This document shows positions 58,254 through 64,000 of a DNA stretch of 64,000 nucleotides, one piece after another. The number at the start of each line of letters is the position of its first letter. Position 1 is the first letter of the stretch. The stretch spans positions 1,798,001 through 1,862,000 of the forward strand of contig NZ_SJPI01000001.1 in the NCBI RefSeq assembly GCF_007859865.1, in the 5' to 3' direction. The notes beneath the pieces were generated by a model. The model worked only from the letters and a program-made list of their open reading frames with translations. It made no database searches and was not told the origin of the DNA. The translations under genes and the position numbers were made by a program. The DNA is from Rubripirellula amarantea. Its GTDB lineage: Bacteria; Planctomycetota; Planctomycetia; Pirellulales; Pirellulaceae.

Positions 58254-58270
58254 CATAGGAACAATAAAGC

Positions 58271-58852
58271 TTACTGATTGACGTTTCGACGGTTTTCACG
58301 CATTAGACGATCCTTCTCGTCCATGTTGCGTTTGACGCCGTATCGTTTGTCGAGGTCGGCTGCCCATTGTGAGTCAGCCATGTTTGGCCAACTGTCTTCA
58401 TCAAATCCCTGTTGGCCCTCAAGCTGTTGCTGGGTGACATCCAAGACTAAGACATAGTCATCTGAGTCGATGTCATCGTCGCCCACTTCATCCGGATCGG
58501 CTTGGACACGGAACGCTTCGAATGGCACGGCAAACATCTTGTTACCTACTCCCAAGAAGCCGCCGTAGGTTACCGCCGCGTAGCGAACCTTTCCGGTCTT
58601 TGAATCGAGAACAATGTCGTTGATTTCACCGACGCTCTCTCCTCGTGAATTCTGAATGTTGTAGCCAATCAATTGGCTAACCCGGATATTGGTTCCGCTT
58701 GTCTTGGAATCCAGTCTCCCAGCGTCGGTTTGCTGGTTTACACCGTTAGTTTGATAACGGTCTTGAGTAGCTGCGTCCTGGGCCATAACGTTGCCCAGGG
58801 TGACGCATGAAAGGACCGCAGCAGCGGTCGCGTATTGGAATGCACGTTTCAT
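58271..58852 (-). CDS. Secreted PRC-barrel domain protein
   Basis: The 193-residue product has a signal peptide (to about NVMA-Q) and a PRC-barrel core: IRVSQLIGYNIQNSRGESVGEINDIVLDSKTGKVRYAAVTYGG. GGAGAAA sits just ahead of the ATG. PRC-barrel proteins of this layout are common in stress-responsive loci. The C-terminal 70 residues are charged and probably unfolded (EDSWPNMADSQWAADL). Confidence 0.85.
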   Translation of the reverse strand: MKRAFQYATAAAVLSCVTLGNVMAQDAATQDRYQTNGVNQQTDAGRLDSKTSGTNIRVSQLIGYNIQNSRGESVGEINDIVLDSKTGKVRYAAVTYGGFLGVGNKMFAVPFEAFRVQADPDEVGDDDIDSDDYVLVLDVTQQQLEGQQGFDEDSWPNMADSQWAADLDKRYGVKRNMDEKDRLMRENRRNVNQ

Positions 58853-58984
58853 AGTAATTTCTCCAAGTGTTGATATGAGTAAGAAGATTCGGTTATCGAA
58901 CTAGGTGTTTAGCCTGATGTTCGTTCATCTGAATTCAACTGGTTTGCGAGTTCGTTCAATGGATGCCTTGCGGCAGCAACTCTG

Positions 58985-59188
58985 CTAGCAGTTGCATGAA
59001 CTCTCGAATTCCTTGACTTGCTTTTCTGCTTCGTCCTTGGCGATGCCATAGCGTTCTTGAACCTTGCCAACCAGCTCTTCTCGCTTGCCAGCGACAACGT
59101 CAAGATCGTCTTCCGTCAGGTCGCCCCATTTTTGTTGGGCTTGGCCTTTGACCTGTTTCCATTTGCCTTGTATTTGGTCCCAGTTCAT
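58985..59188 (-). CDS. CsbD family stress protein
   Basis: This 67-residue CsbD-like protein opens MNWDQIQGKWKQVKGQAQQKWG and includes LTEDDLDVVAGKREELVGKVQERYG, the family's repeated helix. The C-terminal Cys-Asn-Cys is not usual in CsbD. A good GGAGAAAG lies before the ATG. CsbD-like genes are typically induced by general stress. Confidence 0.92.
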   Translation of the reverse strand: MNWDQIQGKWKQVKGQAQQKWGDLTEDDLDVVAGKREELVGKVQERYGIAKDEAEKQVKEFESSCNC

Positions 59189-59658
59189 TGTTCTTTCTCC
59201 AGACTGAGTCAGATAAGTATGCCGCTCTACTTAGCGGACATTTAATAAGAACACTTAGCTGCACGTCGTGGACCAATCAACGAGATAAGAGAGCTGGCGA
59301 TGCGTCTTTCGCACGTTTTGACGCTTACTTCCTACTTCAAAAGAAAGAAGCGACGAATCAACGATTCGTCGCTAGTGGCGTGTGATCGGTTGGCGAACGA
59401 ACAGGTAGCTTCCCAATCAATCGAAGAGGCTTTCGTTGATGAGAAAACTCTCCCCGTGAATCGACATTGTTGATTGCATATTGAAAAGCAAAGTGTCTGA
59501 GCGAGGCAGGCTTTTGTCTCAGCAAGAGAGAAGTGAGACGGTGCCGACTTCTCCCGCTCAACATCAAGAGGCAACCGGGAAGTAGATCAGTAGATCAACA
59601 GATCAGCAGATTCGACCGCATCGAATCGGTTACAGTGCACGCTTCCCCTACGACGCCT
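59189..59658. other. Gene-free stretch with a strong stem-loop
   Basis: No gene is convincing in these 470 bases. Upstream of the CsbD gene lies a dyad CCGCT-CTACTT-AGCGG at 59222-59237. A terminator-like stem-loop is at 59349-59373. Confidence 0.5.
59349..59373 (-). terminator. Terminator-like perfect 11-bp stem-loop
   Basis: AGCGACGAATC (59349-59359) pairs with GATTCGTCGCT (59363-59373) across a 3-base loop. On the minus strand it is followed by a T-rich run (TTCTTTCTTTTG), so it may end transcripts from the DUF2383 gene 286 bases upstream. Confidence 0.65.
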
Positions 59659-60129
59659 CTACTTGTTCTTGTACGCGTCTCGCAAATCCCGGATCTTATC
59701 GTGGCCTGCCTTCACGGCTGCGTATTGGTCAGTGAGTAGGTCGTTCATGGCGCTGCCTGCGGTTTCCTTCAAGACTTCTTCGTAGGCTGCTTTGATGTGA
59801 TCTTCGCCTCGCTCGGCTTCGATCAGAATGACGTAGGGATCGCCACCGTTGATCTTGCTGCGAATGTTGATCCAGATTCGGTGAGTCTTGGCGGCTACAC
59901 TACCGTCGTCTTCTGCTTCTTTTCCATTGAACTCCACGAACTTTTGAAGCTCACTCGCCATGGCGCTACGCTGGTCGCCAATCTCTTTGAACAGAGTCGT
60001 AAGTTGTGCATCGTCGATTTCCTCTGCGGATTCGTGGAAGCCGTTGTAGGAATCGATATTGGCACGAATTAGCTTTTGTAGTTTGTTAATCGTGGTTTCA
60101 TTGAGGTCGGTCTTTGTTTCGAGACTCAT
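59659..60129 (-). CDS. DUF2383/PA2169-family four-helix protein
   Basis: The 156-residue product has the family pattern: NKLQKLIRANIDSYNGFHESAEEI, LFKEIGDQRSAMASELQKFV, GGDPYVILIEAERGEDHI and KAAYEEVLKE. These form a ferritin-like four-helix bundle. No di-iron EXXH is evident in full, so iron binding is unclear. AGGAG precedes the ATG. An inverted repeat lies 17-47 bases upstream. Such genes often accompany oxidative or envelope stress loci. Confidence 0.85.
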   Translation of the reverse strand: MSLETKTDLNETTINKLQKLIRANIDSYNGFHESAEEIDDAQLTTLFKEIGDQRSAMASELQKFVEFNGKEAEDDGSVAAKTHRIWINIRSKINGGDPYVILIEAERGEDHIKAAYEEVLKETAGSAMNDLLTDQYAAVKAGHDKIRDLRDAYKNK

Positions 60130-60145
60130 GGTTTGCTCCTAAGTA

Positions 60146-60176
60146 GTTTGAATGAAATGTCTACAAGCATTCAAAC
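60146..60176. promoter_or_regulatory. 9-bp inverted repeat upstream of the DUF2383 gene
   Basis: GTTTGAATG (60146-60154) and CATTCAAAC (60168-60176) are perfect inverted copies with a 13-base spacer, centred 32 bases upstream of the start. It could be an operator, or a leader stem-loop. Confidence 0.45.
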
Positions 60177-60208
60177 GCAAACAGTGTGCCGGAAGCCGAC
60201 GATCTGCT

Positions 60209-61501
60209 TTAAGAAGAGCTTTCAGACCCTTCAAACAGACCCTGAAGGAAAGGCACTTCATTGATGGCCGAGCCCGGCCAAAAGACCAGCATAAGAACGC
60301 CGCCAATAACAGCGACGCCGAAGGCCGCGGCCACATATAGGCTTAATTTGCGAGTGCCCAGCAGCACAACGGCGCCGGCCTTGAAGATCAGGTTCGATAG
60401 CGTTGCGATCACGATCACCCGCCATGCTGTATCTGGGTCGACGCGACCTTCGTTGAACATCTTTGCCGTTGATAGGGTGATGGCATCCACATCCGTCAGT
60501 CCTGATATGCCCGCGATTGCATAAAGTGAGTTTTCGCCGAAAATATCTTTAGCTGCTGCGACAGCGAACAAGATGATCGCATAGAGGCCACCAAAGATGA
60601 TCGCTGGCTTCAATTGAGCAGGGTTGTCGTGATCGGGTGGAGTCGTGGCATGACGGCGAAGCGGCAGATACAAGACAAAACATTCTACGACCATCAGTAT
60701 CAATAGCGAGGTCATAGGTAGGAACGTAAACTTCAATAAGCTCGGAGATACGATCCCAATCTCAATCAAGATGCGAACGTTCACAACGGTCGACGCGATC
60801 AGAATCACCATCGCAGCCATGGTCGTGGCGTCCGGTGAGCTTTTGGTCTGCCTCGCATAACTGACGGTGGTTGCCGTGCTAGAAATCAAACCGCCAAAGA
60901 TGCCTCCCAGAATAGCTCCGGCTTTGGCTCCCAAGAGTTTATACGCTACGTAGGCAACCATACTGATGCCGACAATGAGGACAACCATTCGCCAAATGTC
61001 GTAAGGGTTCAGCACATCGTAAGGACCGAAAGTTTGGTCTGGTAAGATCGGTAAAACGACGAGGCTGATGAGCACTAGGTTCATCAACGCACGTAGATCT
61101 TTGTCGGTCATTGACGCGACTAAACCATGCAGTCGCTGTTTCCAATGCAGAAGAACCGCGGCGACGCCTGCGGTAACGATCGCTGGGCCAGTGTTCCCTG
61201 TTCCCAACGCGCAGCCAACGGCGAACATCAACAACGCTGCTATTTCCGTTGTCATGCCCGAGTCGAAGTCGCCCGAGCGAATCTTGGCGATGTTTGCGAT
61301 TGCAAGCAGAACCGCAATTGAAAGAACCCCGGCGGCGATCAGCCAGCCCGACTGATCAGCCATCAGGGTTGAGAGTGTGCCAAACAATGAAATGAGCGGG
61401 AACGTCCGTATCCCCGCGATTTCCGACTCTTTCCATTGTCGTTGCAAGCCTACCAGCAGGCCGAGTCCAAGTGAGATCGCGATTGCCTGGTAGGTTTCCA
61501 T
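60209..61501 (-). CDS. MgtC/SapB-domain and DUF4010 membrane protein
   Basis: This 430-residue polytopic membrane protein starts with an MgtC-type N-terminal part (AISLGLGLLVGLQRQWKESEIAGIRTFPLISLFGTLSTL). A DUF4010 part with the conserved GGLISSTATTVSYARQTKSS comes next, then ISGLTDVDAITLSTAKMFNE. MgtC-like proteins are linked to Mg2+ homeostasis and stress survival. Its gene is on the minus strand within the island; the start at 61501 lacks a strong ribosome site. Confidence 0.88.
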   Translation of the reverse strand: METYQAIAISLGLGLLVGLQRQWKESEIAGIRTFPLISLFGTLSTLMADQSGWLIAAGVLSIAVLLAIANIAKIRSGDFDSGMTTEIAALLMFAVGCALGTGNTGPAIVTAGVAAVLLHWKQRLHGLVASMTDKDLRALMNLVLISLVVLPILPDQTFGPYDVLNPYDIWRMVVLIVGISMVAYVAYKLLGAKAGAILGGIFGGLISSTATTVSYARQTKSSPDATTMAAMVILIASTVVNVRILIEIGIVSPSLLKFTFLPMTSLLILMVVECFVLYLPLRRHATTPPDHDNPAQLKPAIIFGGLYAIILFAVAAAKDIFGENSLYAIAGISGLTDVDAITLSTAKMFNEGRVDPDTAWRVIVIATLSNLIFKAGAVVLLGTRKLSLYVAAAFGVAVIGGVLMLVFWPGSAINEVPFLQGLFEGSESSS

Positions 61502-61611
61502 TTATGCTTTGTGCCTATTTCTCAAGACCGTGTCCTAAGTTTGCGTAGTGCAGCTTTTCGGTGCTCAGAGGCATCCATTGTAAGCATGCGAAGTCGAGTG
61601 CATCGCTGTAT

Positions 61612-61851
61612 CTAGCGGCGCAGCTTCCAGCCTACGATCACACCAAGGCCGAAGCACCACACGGCTGCAACGTCGGGACGATCCTTCGCGTAATCACGAA
61701 GAAGTCCAAAAACGTCCTTCGCGGGGCTCGCGACGTAGTGATTGCCGTACTCCTGGAGGCTTTCACCCGCCGAACGAGTTGCCTCGTCGAATTTGCTGTG
61801 CATGTCACGGTTTTGGGATTCAGTGGGTGGCGTCTTAGTTTGTGCATTCAT
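61612..61851 (-). CDS. Small ElaB/DUF883-like membrane-tail protein
   Basis: The 79-residue product has an amphipathic helical part (SKFDEATRSAGESLQEYGNHY) followed by a C-terminal hydrophobic segment (AAVWCFGLGVIVGWKLRR). This is a layout like DUF883/ElaB tail-anchored proteins, though the family match is weak. No ribosome site is visible. It lies just ahead of the CsbD/DUF883 fusion gene on the same strand. Confidence 0.6.
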   Translation of the reverse strand: MNAQTKTPPTESQNRDMHSKFDEATRSAGESLQEYGNHYVASPAKDVFGLLRDYAKDRPDVAAVWCFGLGVIVGWKLRR

Positions 61852-61970
61852 CGTTGAAAAACTTTAATTGGTAGGGTGAAAGGTGAATGGGAAGAGATGA
61901 CCGCGACGATGATTTGCCTCGTAGCGCGGGTGATCAAATCGCGGCGATCAAATCGCGAAGTTGTCTGGTG

Positions 61971-62399
61971 TTATCGTCCACTCCAACGCTCGCGCCACGT
62001 TGGTTCTCGATAGCGATCAGTTGCAAGCGAATACCCAATGGCGATTCCTGCCAGGATGCCGATACCCAAAGCAGTGGCAACCGATTCCATGGGGTGTCGG
62101 GCGACTGCTTTGGTCGAACGCTCGTACCCTTGTCGCAGCTTCTCACCAGTGACTTCCGCATATTCGGAAGCCCGTGAAGTCAAATGCGAACAGCTTTCGC
62201 CACATTCTTGATAGATCCTGGTGACGAAGGATTCGACTTCTTCGCGAGCAGCACCAACCTTTTGTTGGATGAGTCCGATCAATTGCTCGCTATCACCTTC
62301 GACCTCACGGAGTTCATCATCCGTAATTTGTCCATACTTTTCTTGGACCGCACCGTGAATCGAGTTCCACTTTCCACTCGTTTGTTGTTTCATAACCAT
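61971..62399 (-). CDS. CsbD / DUF883 fusion protein
   Basis: Starting at the ATG at 62399 (AGAGG upstream), the 142-residue protein has a CsbD-type first half, KQQTSGKWNSIHGAVQEKYG and ITDDELREVEGDSEQLIGLI. A DUF883/ElaB-type second half follows: a helix (YAEVTGEKLRQGYERSTKAV) and a membrane segment (SVATALGIGILAGIAIGYSL). The longer frame from 62531 has no ribosome site and adds a non-conserved stretch. The fusion joins two families that are usually separate genes. Confidence 0.78.
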   Translation of the reverse strand: MVMKQQTSGKWNSIHGAVQEKYGQITDDELREVEGDSEQLIGLIQQKVGAAREEVESFVTRIYQECGESCSHLTSRASEYAEVTGEKLRQGYERSTKAVARHPMESVATALGIGILAGIAIGYSLATDRYREPTWRERWSGR

Positions 62400-62433
62400 C
62401 ACACACCTCTTGAACGATTTATACGTGGCCGCT

Positions 62434-62452
62434 TGGGAGTGCATTACTCCCA
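62434..62452. promoter_or_regulatory. 7-bp inverted repeat upstream of the CsbD/DUF883 fusion
   Basis: TGGGAGT (62434-62440) and ACTCCCA (62446-62452) are perfect inverted copies with a 5-base loop, 35-53 bases upstream of the ATG: an operator candidate. Confidence 0.5.
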
Positions 62453-62587
62453 CCGTGAAGCGGACGGGTAAGTGAGAAAGCAAACCATGTGCCAGCAGAA
62501 CAGTCGAAACAGGGCCGACCTTGACGCTCACGTAATCAACGCAAATTCAAAAGAACCGTCGGTTGGGATCCGCTGATAGCAAAGAAG

Positions 62588-62989
62588 CTATGCCGATTGG
62601 TTTTCGACGTTCGTGGTCGCTAACCGTTCAAGTTCACTAAGCGATTCGACAGCGATCTGTAGGATAGGTTCCAGGTCGTTGCCGTCACCGGACCGCCCCA
62701 CGGTCGCCGTTTCGCCTGCTTCCGTTCGCCGCGCCAGAATATCGAGCGACATTCCCGCAGTATGCAGATGATTGCAGATATCATGACGGCGTCGTGAAAG
62801 TTCTTCGGCGGAAAGGCCGTCGCAGGAAGTCATTGTCCAGGATGACGGCTCGAACTCCCCCTCGAATAAGCCCTCTGGCGCCTCGACATTTATATCCGTC
62901 GTGATATCGCCCGATCGCACAATTTCGATCGAGATATTGAGACGTCGAAATTGGATAATTTGCGAATTTTCGCCGACCAGCGTGGTCAT
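62588..62989 (-). CDS. Small protein with a histidine-kinase DHp-like helix
   Basis: The 133-residue protein has a helix SRRRHDICNHLHTAGMSLDI, in which His69-Asp-Ile-Cys-Asn matches the HD/ExxN core of the DHp phospho-acceptor helix of sensor kinases. No ATPase domain follows, so it cannot be a kinase by itself; it may be an Hpt-like or regulatory piece. GGAG precedes the ATG. It is divergent from the CheB gene. Confidence 0.6.
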   Translation of the reverse strand: MTTLVGENSQIIQFRRLNISIEIVRSGDITTDINVEAPEGLFEGEFEPSSWTMTSCDGLSAEELSRRRHDICNHLHTAGMSLDILARRTEAGETATVGRSGDGNDLEPILQIAVESLSELERLATTNVENQSA

Positions 62990-63133
62990 AATATGTCTCC
63001 CTACATTCGCGCAATTGGTTCAGCGTCTTCCTTCAACGCACCTGTGCAGGTGTGAAGGCAATTTGCGTACCAATATCGCCTGCGCTAATTGACGTGGTAA
63101 CGTCCTTCGACTTCAATTTGGTGGCAGGATAAG

Positions 63134-63547
63134 ATGAGCCGATTGATGTTTGCCACGGGAAATGAGGATATGGCGTCCTTCTCGATGGATGTTGAGTGCA
63201 ACAACCTGACTTGTGATGCCTTGGTCAATGTTGCTTTGACCGATGATTCGTTAGTTAGTGGGATCTTGGTCAGTGGAATCTCGATCAGTGGAATTGCGTT
63301 GACTCGTGGGCAATCGTGTTGCTTTTTGGGCAATGGGATAACTGTTGGGACCGAGAAAGATCAAGTTGTTCGCAAAGAACACAGGGTGGATTCAAAATCT
63401 GATTTCGGATTCGATGCGTCGATATTCAAGACCGATGGTTTTGTTGGGCGCGACGCGTCACTAGTCACTAAAGGTGAATCGCAACGAAGAACTTCCGCCT
63501 CCAAAGATAGGGAACCGTCCGCAAAACTCAGGGAACGAAGTGACTAG
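63134..63547 (+). CDS. Doubtful open frame
   Basis: A 137-codon frame with AGGATAAG just before the ATG, 72 bases before the CheB start. The product has no family signature. It includes SGI-type repeats encoded by a 15-bp DNA repeat (63255-63299) and a charged low-complexity tail. It may be a small regulatory gene or not a gene at all; the rest of 62990-63619 shows nothing else. Confidence 0.25.
   Translation: MSRLMFATGNEDMASFSMDVECNNLTCDALVNVALTDDSLVSGILVSGISISGIALTRGQSCCFLGNGITVGTEKDQVVRKEHRVDSKSDFGFDASIFKTDGFVGRDASLVTKGESQRRTSASKDREPSAKLRERSD
63255..63299. repeat. 15-bp imperfect tandem repeat, three units
   Basis: TTAGTGGGATCTTGG, TCAGTGGAATCTCGA and TCAGTGGAATTGCGT. Confidence 0.8.
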
Positions 63548-63619
63548 GCCAAGGCCGCAGTCGAGCCGATATGCCGGAAGCGTGTCACGCGGTCACTCTT
63601 GGGGGACAGATACAGGGTT

Positions 63620-64000
63620 ATGAAAAACAAGCGATCACAGTTGAGCGACGCACCCCCAAGCGTTTCGTCTCCCGGCGCCGCGCCGGTCATTGTGGGCGTT
63701 GGCGCTTCGGCCGGTGGACTCGATGCGTTTCGAGAATTGTTGAAGCACATCGGTCCAAGTGAGGAAATAGTGCTGGTCTTCGTCCAGCACCATGATCCGG
63801 CCAACGAACCTTTGCTTAGGAAGTTGCTGGCCGAGGAGTCTCAGCTTGAGGTTATTGAAATCACAGGGCGTAAGAAGCTGAAAACGGGGTGTGTGTATAT
63901 CTCGCACGCTCGTCAATTTCTGCAACTTAATAATGGTGTCGTGACACCCATCATGCCCGGGGCTGATGAAAGTCCACTTACCGCGATTGATCGTTTCTTT
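63620..64000 (+). CDS. CheB-type methylesterase, N-terminal part (cut by window edge)
   Basis: The frame from the ATG at 63620 is open for 127 codons to the window end. It starts MKNKRSQLSDAPPS, then enters a CheB methylesterase domain: PVIVGVGASAGGLDAFRELL, LVFVQHHDPANEPLLRKLL, and LKTGCVYISHARQFL. GASAGG carries the catalytic Ser and VQHH the catalytic His. There is no receiver domain ahead, as in the CheB/CheR/PAS hybrid sensors that begin directly with CheB. The CheR and sensor parts would lie beyond the window. Confidence 0.88.
   Translation, partial: MKNKRSQLSDAPPSVSSPGAAPVIVGVGASAGGLDAFRELLKHIGPSEEIVLVFVQHHDPANEPLLRKLLAEESQLEVIEITGRKKLKTGCVYISHARQFLQLNNGVVTPIMPGADESPLTAIDRFF

Noticed and set aside
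63085-63333. 82-codon minus-strand frame opposite the doubtful plus-strand frame near the CheB gene
   Set aside because: Starts at TTG without a ribosome site and shows no signal or motif; better seen as the shadow of repeat-rich DNA.

Overview
The window comes from a planctomycete, most likely a member of the Pirellulaceae (Rhodopirellula-like). The basis is gene content. There is a BBP7-type outer-membrane barrel protein. A giant surface protein carries the planctomycete N-terminal LESRQLMA signature and a dockerin tail. A long protein is built of secretin N-domains without a barrel. rpsD lies alone. Many large secreted proteins have no recognisable family, several genes appear to start with TTG or GTG, and many lack a Shine-Dalgarno site. 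There is no insertion sequence, prophage, CRISPR array or rRNA operon in the window.

Layout. 1-2.1 kb is the end of a glycan-assembly cluster on the minus strand: an FkbM methyltransferase, a GT11-like fucosyltransferase, and a glycosyltransferase cut by the left edge. 2.3-6.7 kb holds a lipoprotein, a striking secreted Cys-Cys-Pro repeat protein, a sulfatase-fold protein that appears catalytically dead, and a WecG/TagA-type glycosyltransferase. 6.8-12.5 kb is housekeeping: lpdA, rpsD, a fatty-acid desaturase and a BaiN/YhiN flavoprotein, with an 830-base gene-free stretch carrying short tandem repeats. 12.5-19.9 kb carries an FHA-GAF-like-nucleotide cyclase, secreted proteins of unknown function and a tetraheme cytochrome c. 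20-26 kb carries the secretin-N-domain protein and an MMPL/RND exporter. 26-30 kb has a hemerythrin-like protein, epmA divergent from a ThiF/MoeB protein, and a GH16-like hydrolase.

30-35 kb is a tight three-gene operon: ABC ATPase, a permease with a large His-containing extracytoplasmic domain, and an unrecognised membrane-anchored protein. 35-40.7 kb has folC, a DUF6115-like protein, a Sfp-type phosphopantetheinyl transferase and a large membrane-anchored protein. 41-48 kb encodes cell-surface proteins (the BBP7 barrel and the 1687-residue metzincin/cohesin-like/dockerin protein), followed by tRNA-Leu(CAA). 48.7-53 kb has an AsmA-like protein and a Wza-like export lipoprotein. 53-56.5 kb is an operon of an AI-2E-type transporter with an extra soluble domain, a response regulator and a diacylglycerol-kinase-like enzyme. 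56.6-63 kb is a dense island of small stress-type proteins: cupin, PRC-barrel, CsbD, DUF2383, a CsbD/DUF883 fusion, and MgtC/DUF4010. The window ends inside a CheB-type methylesterase gene.

A theme across the window is short imperfect tandem duplications, usually 13-16 bp and often exactly 15 bp, both inside genes (in frame) and between them. The units are unrelated in sequence from locus to locus. Everything here was read by eye from the sequence and its translations. Family names rest on motifs; no database search was run.
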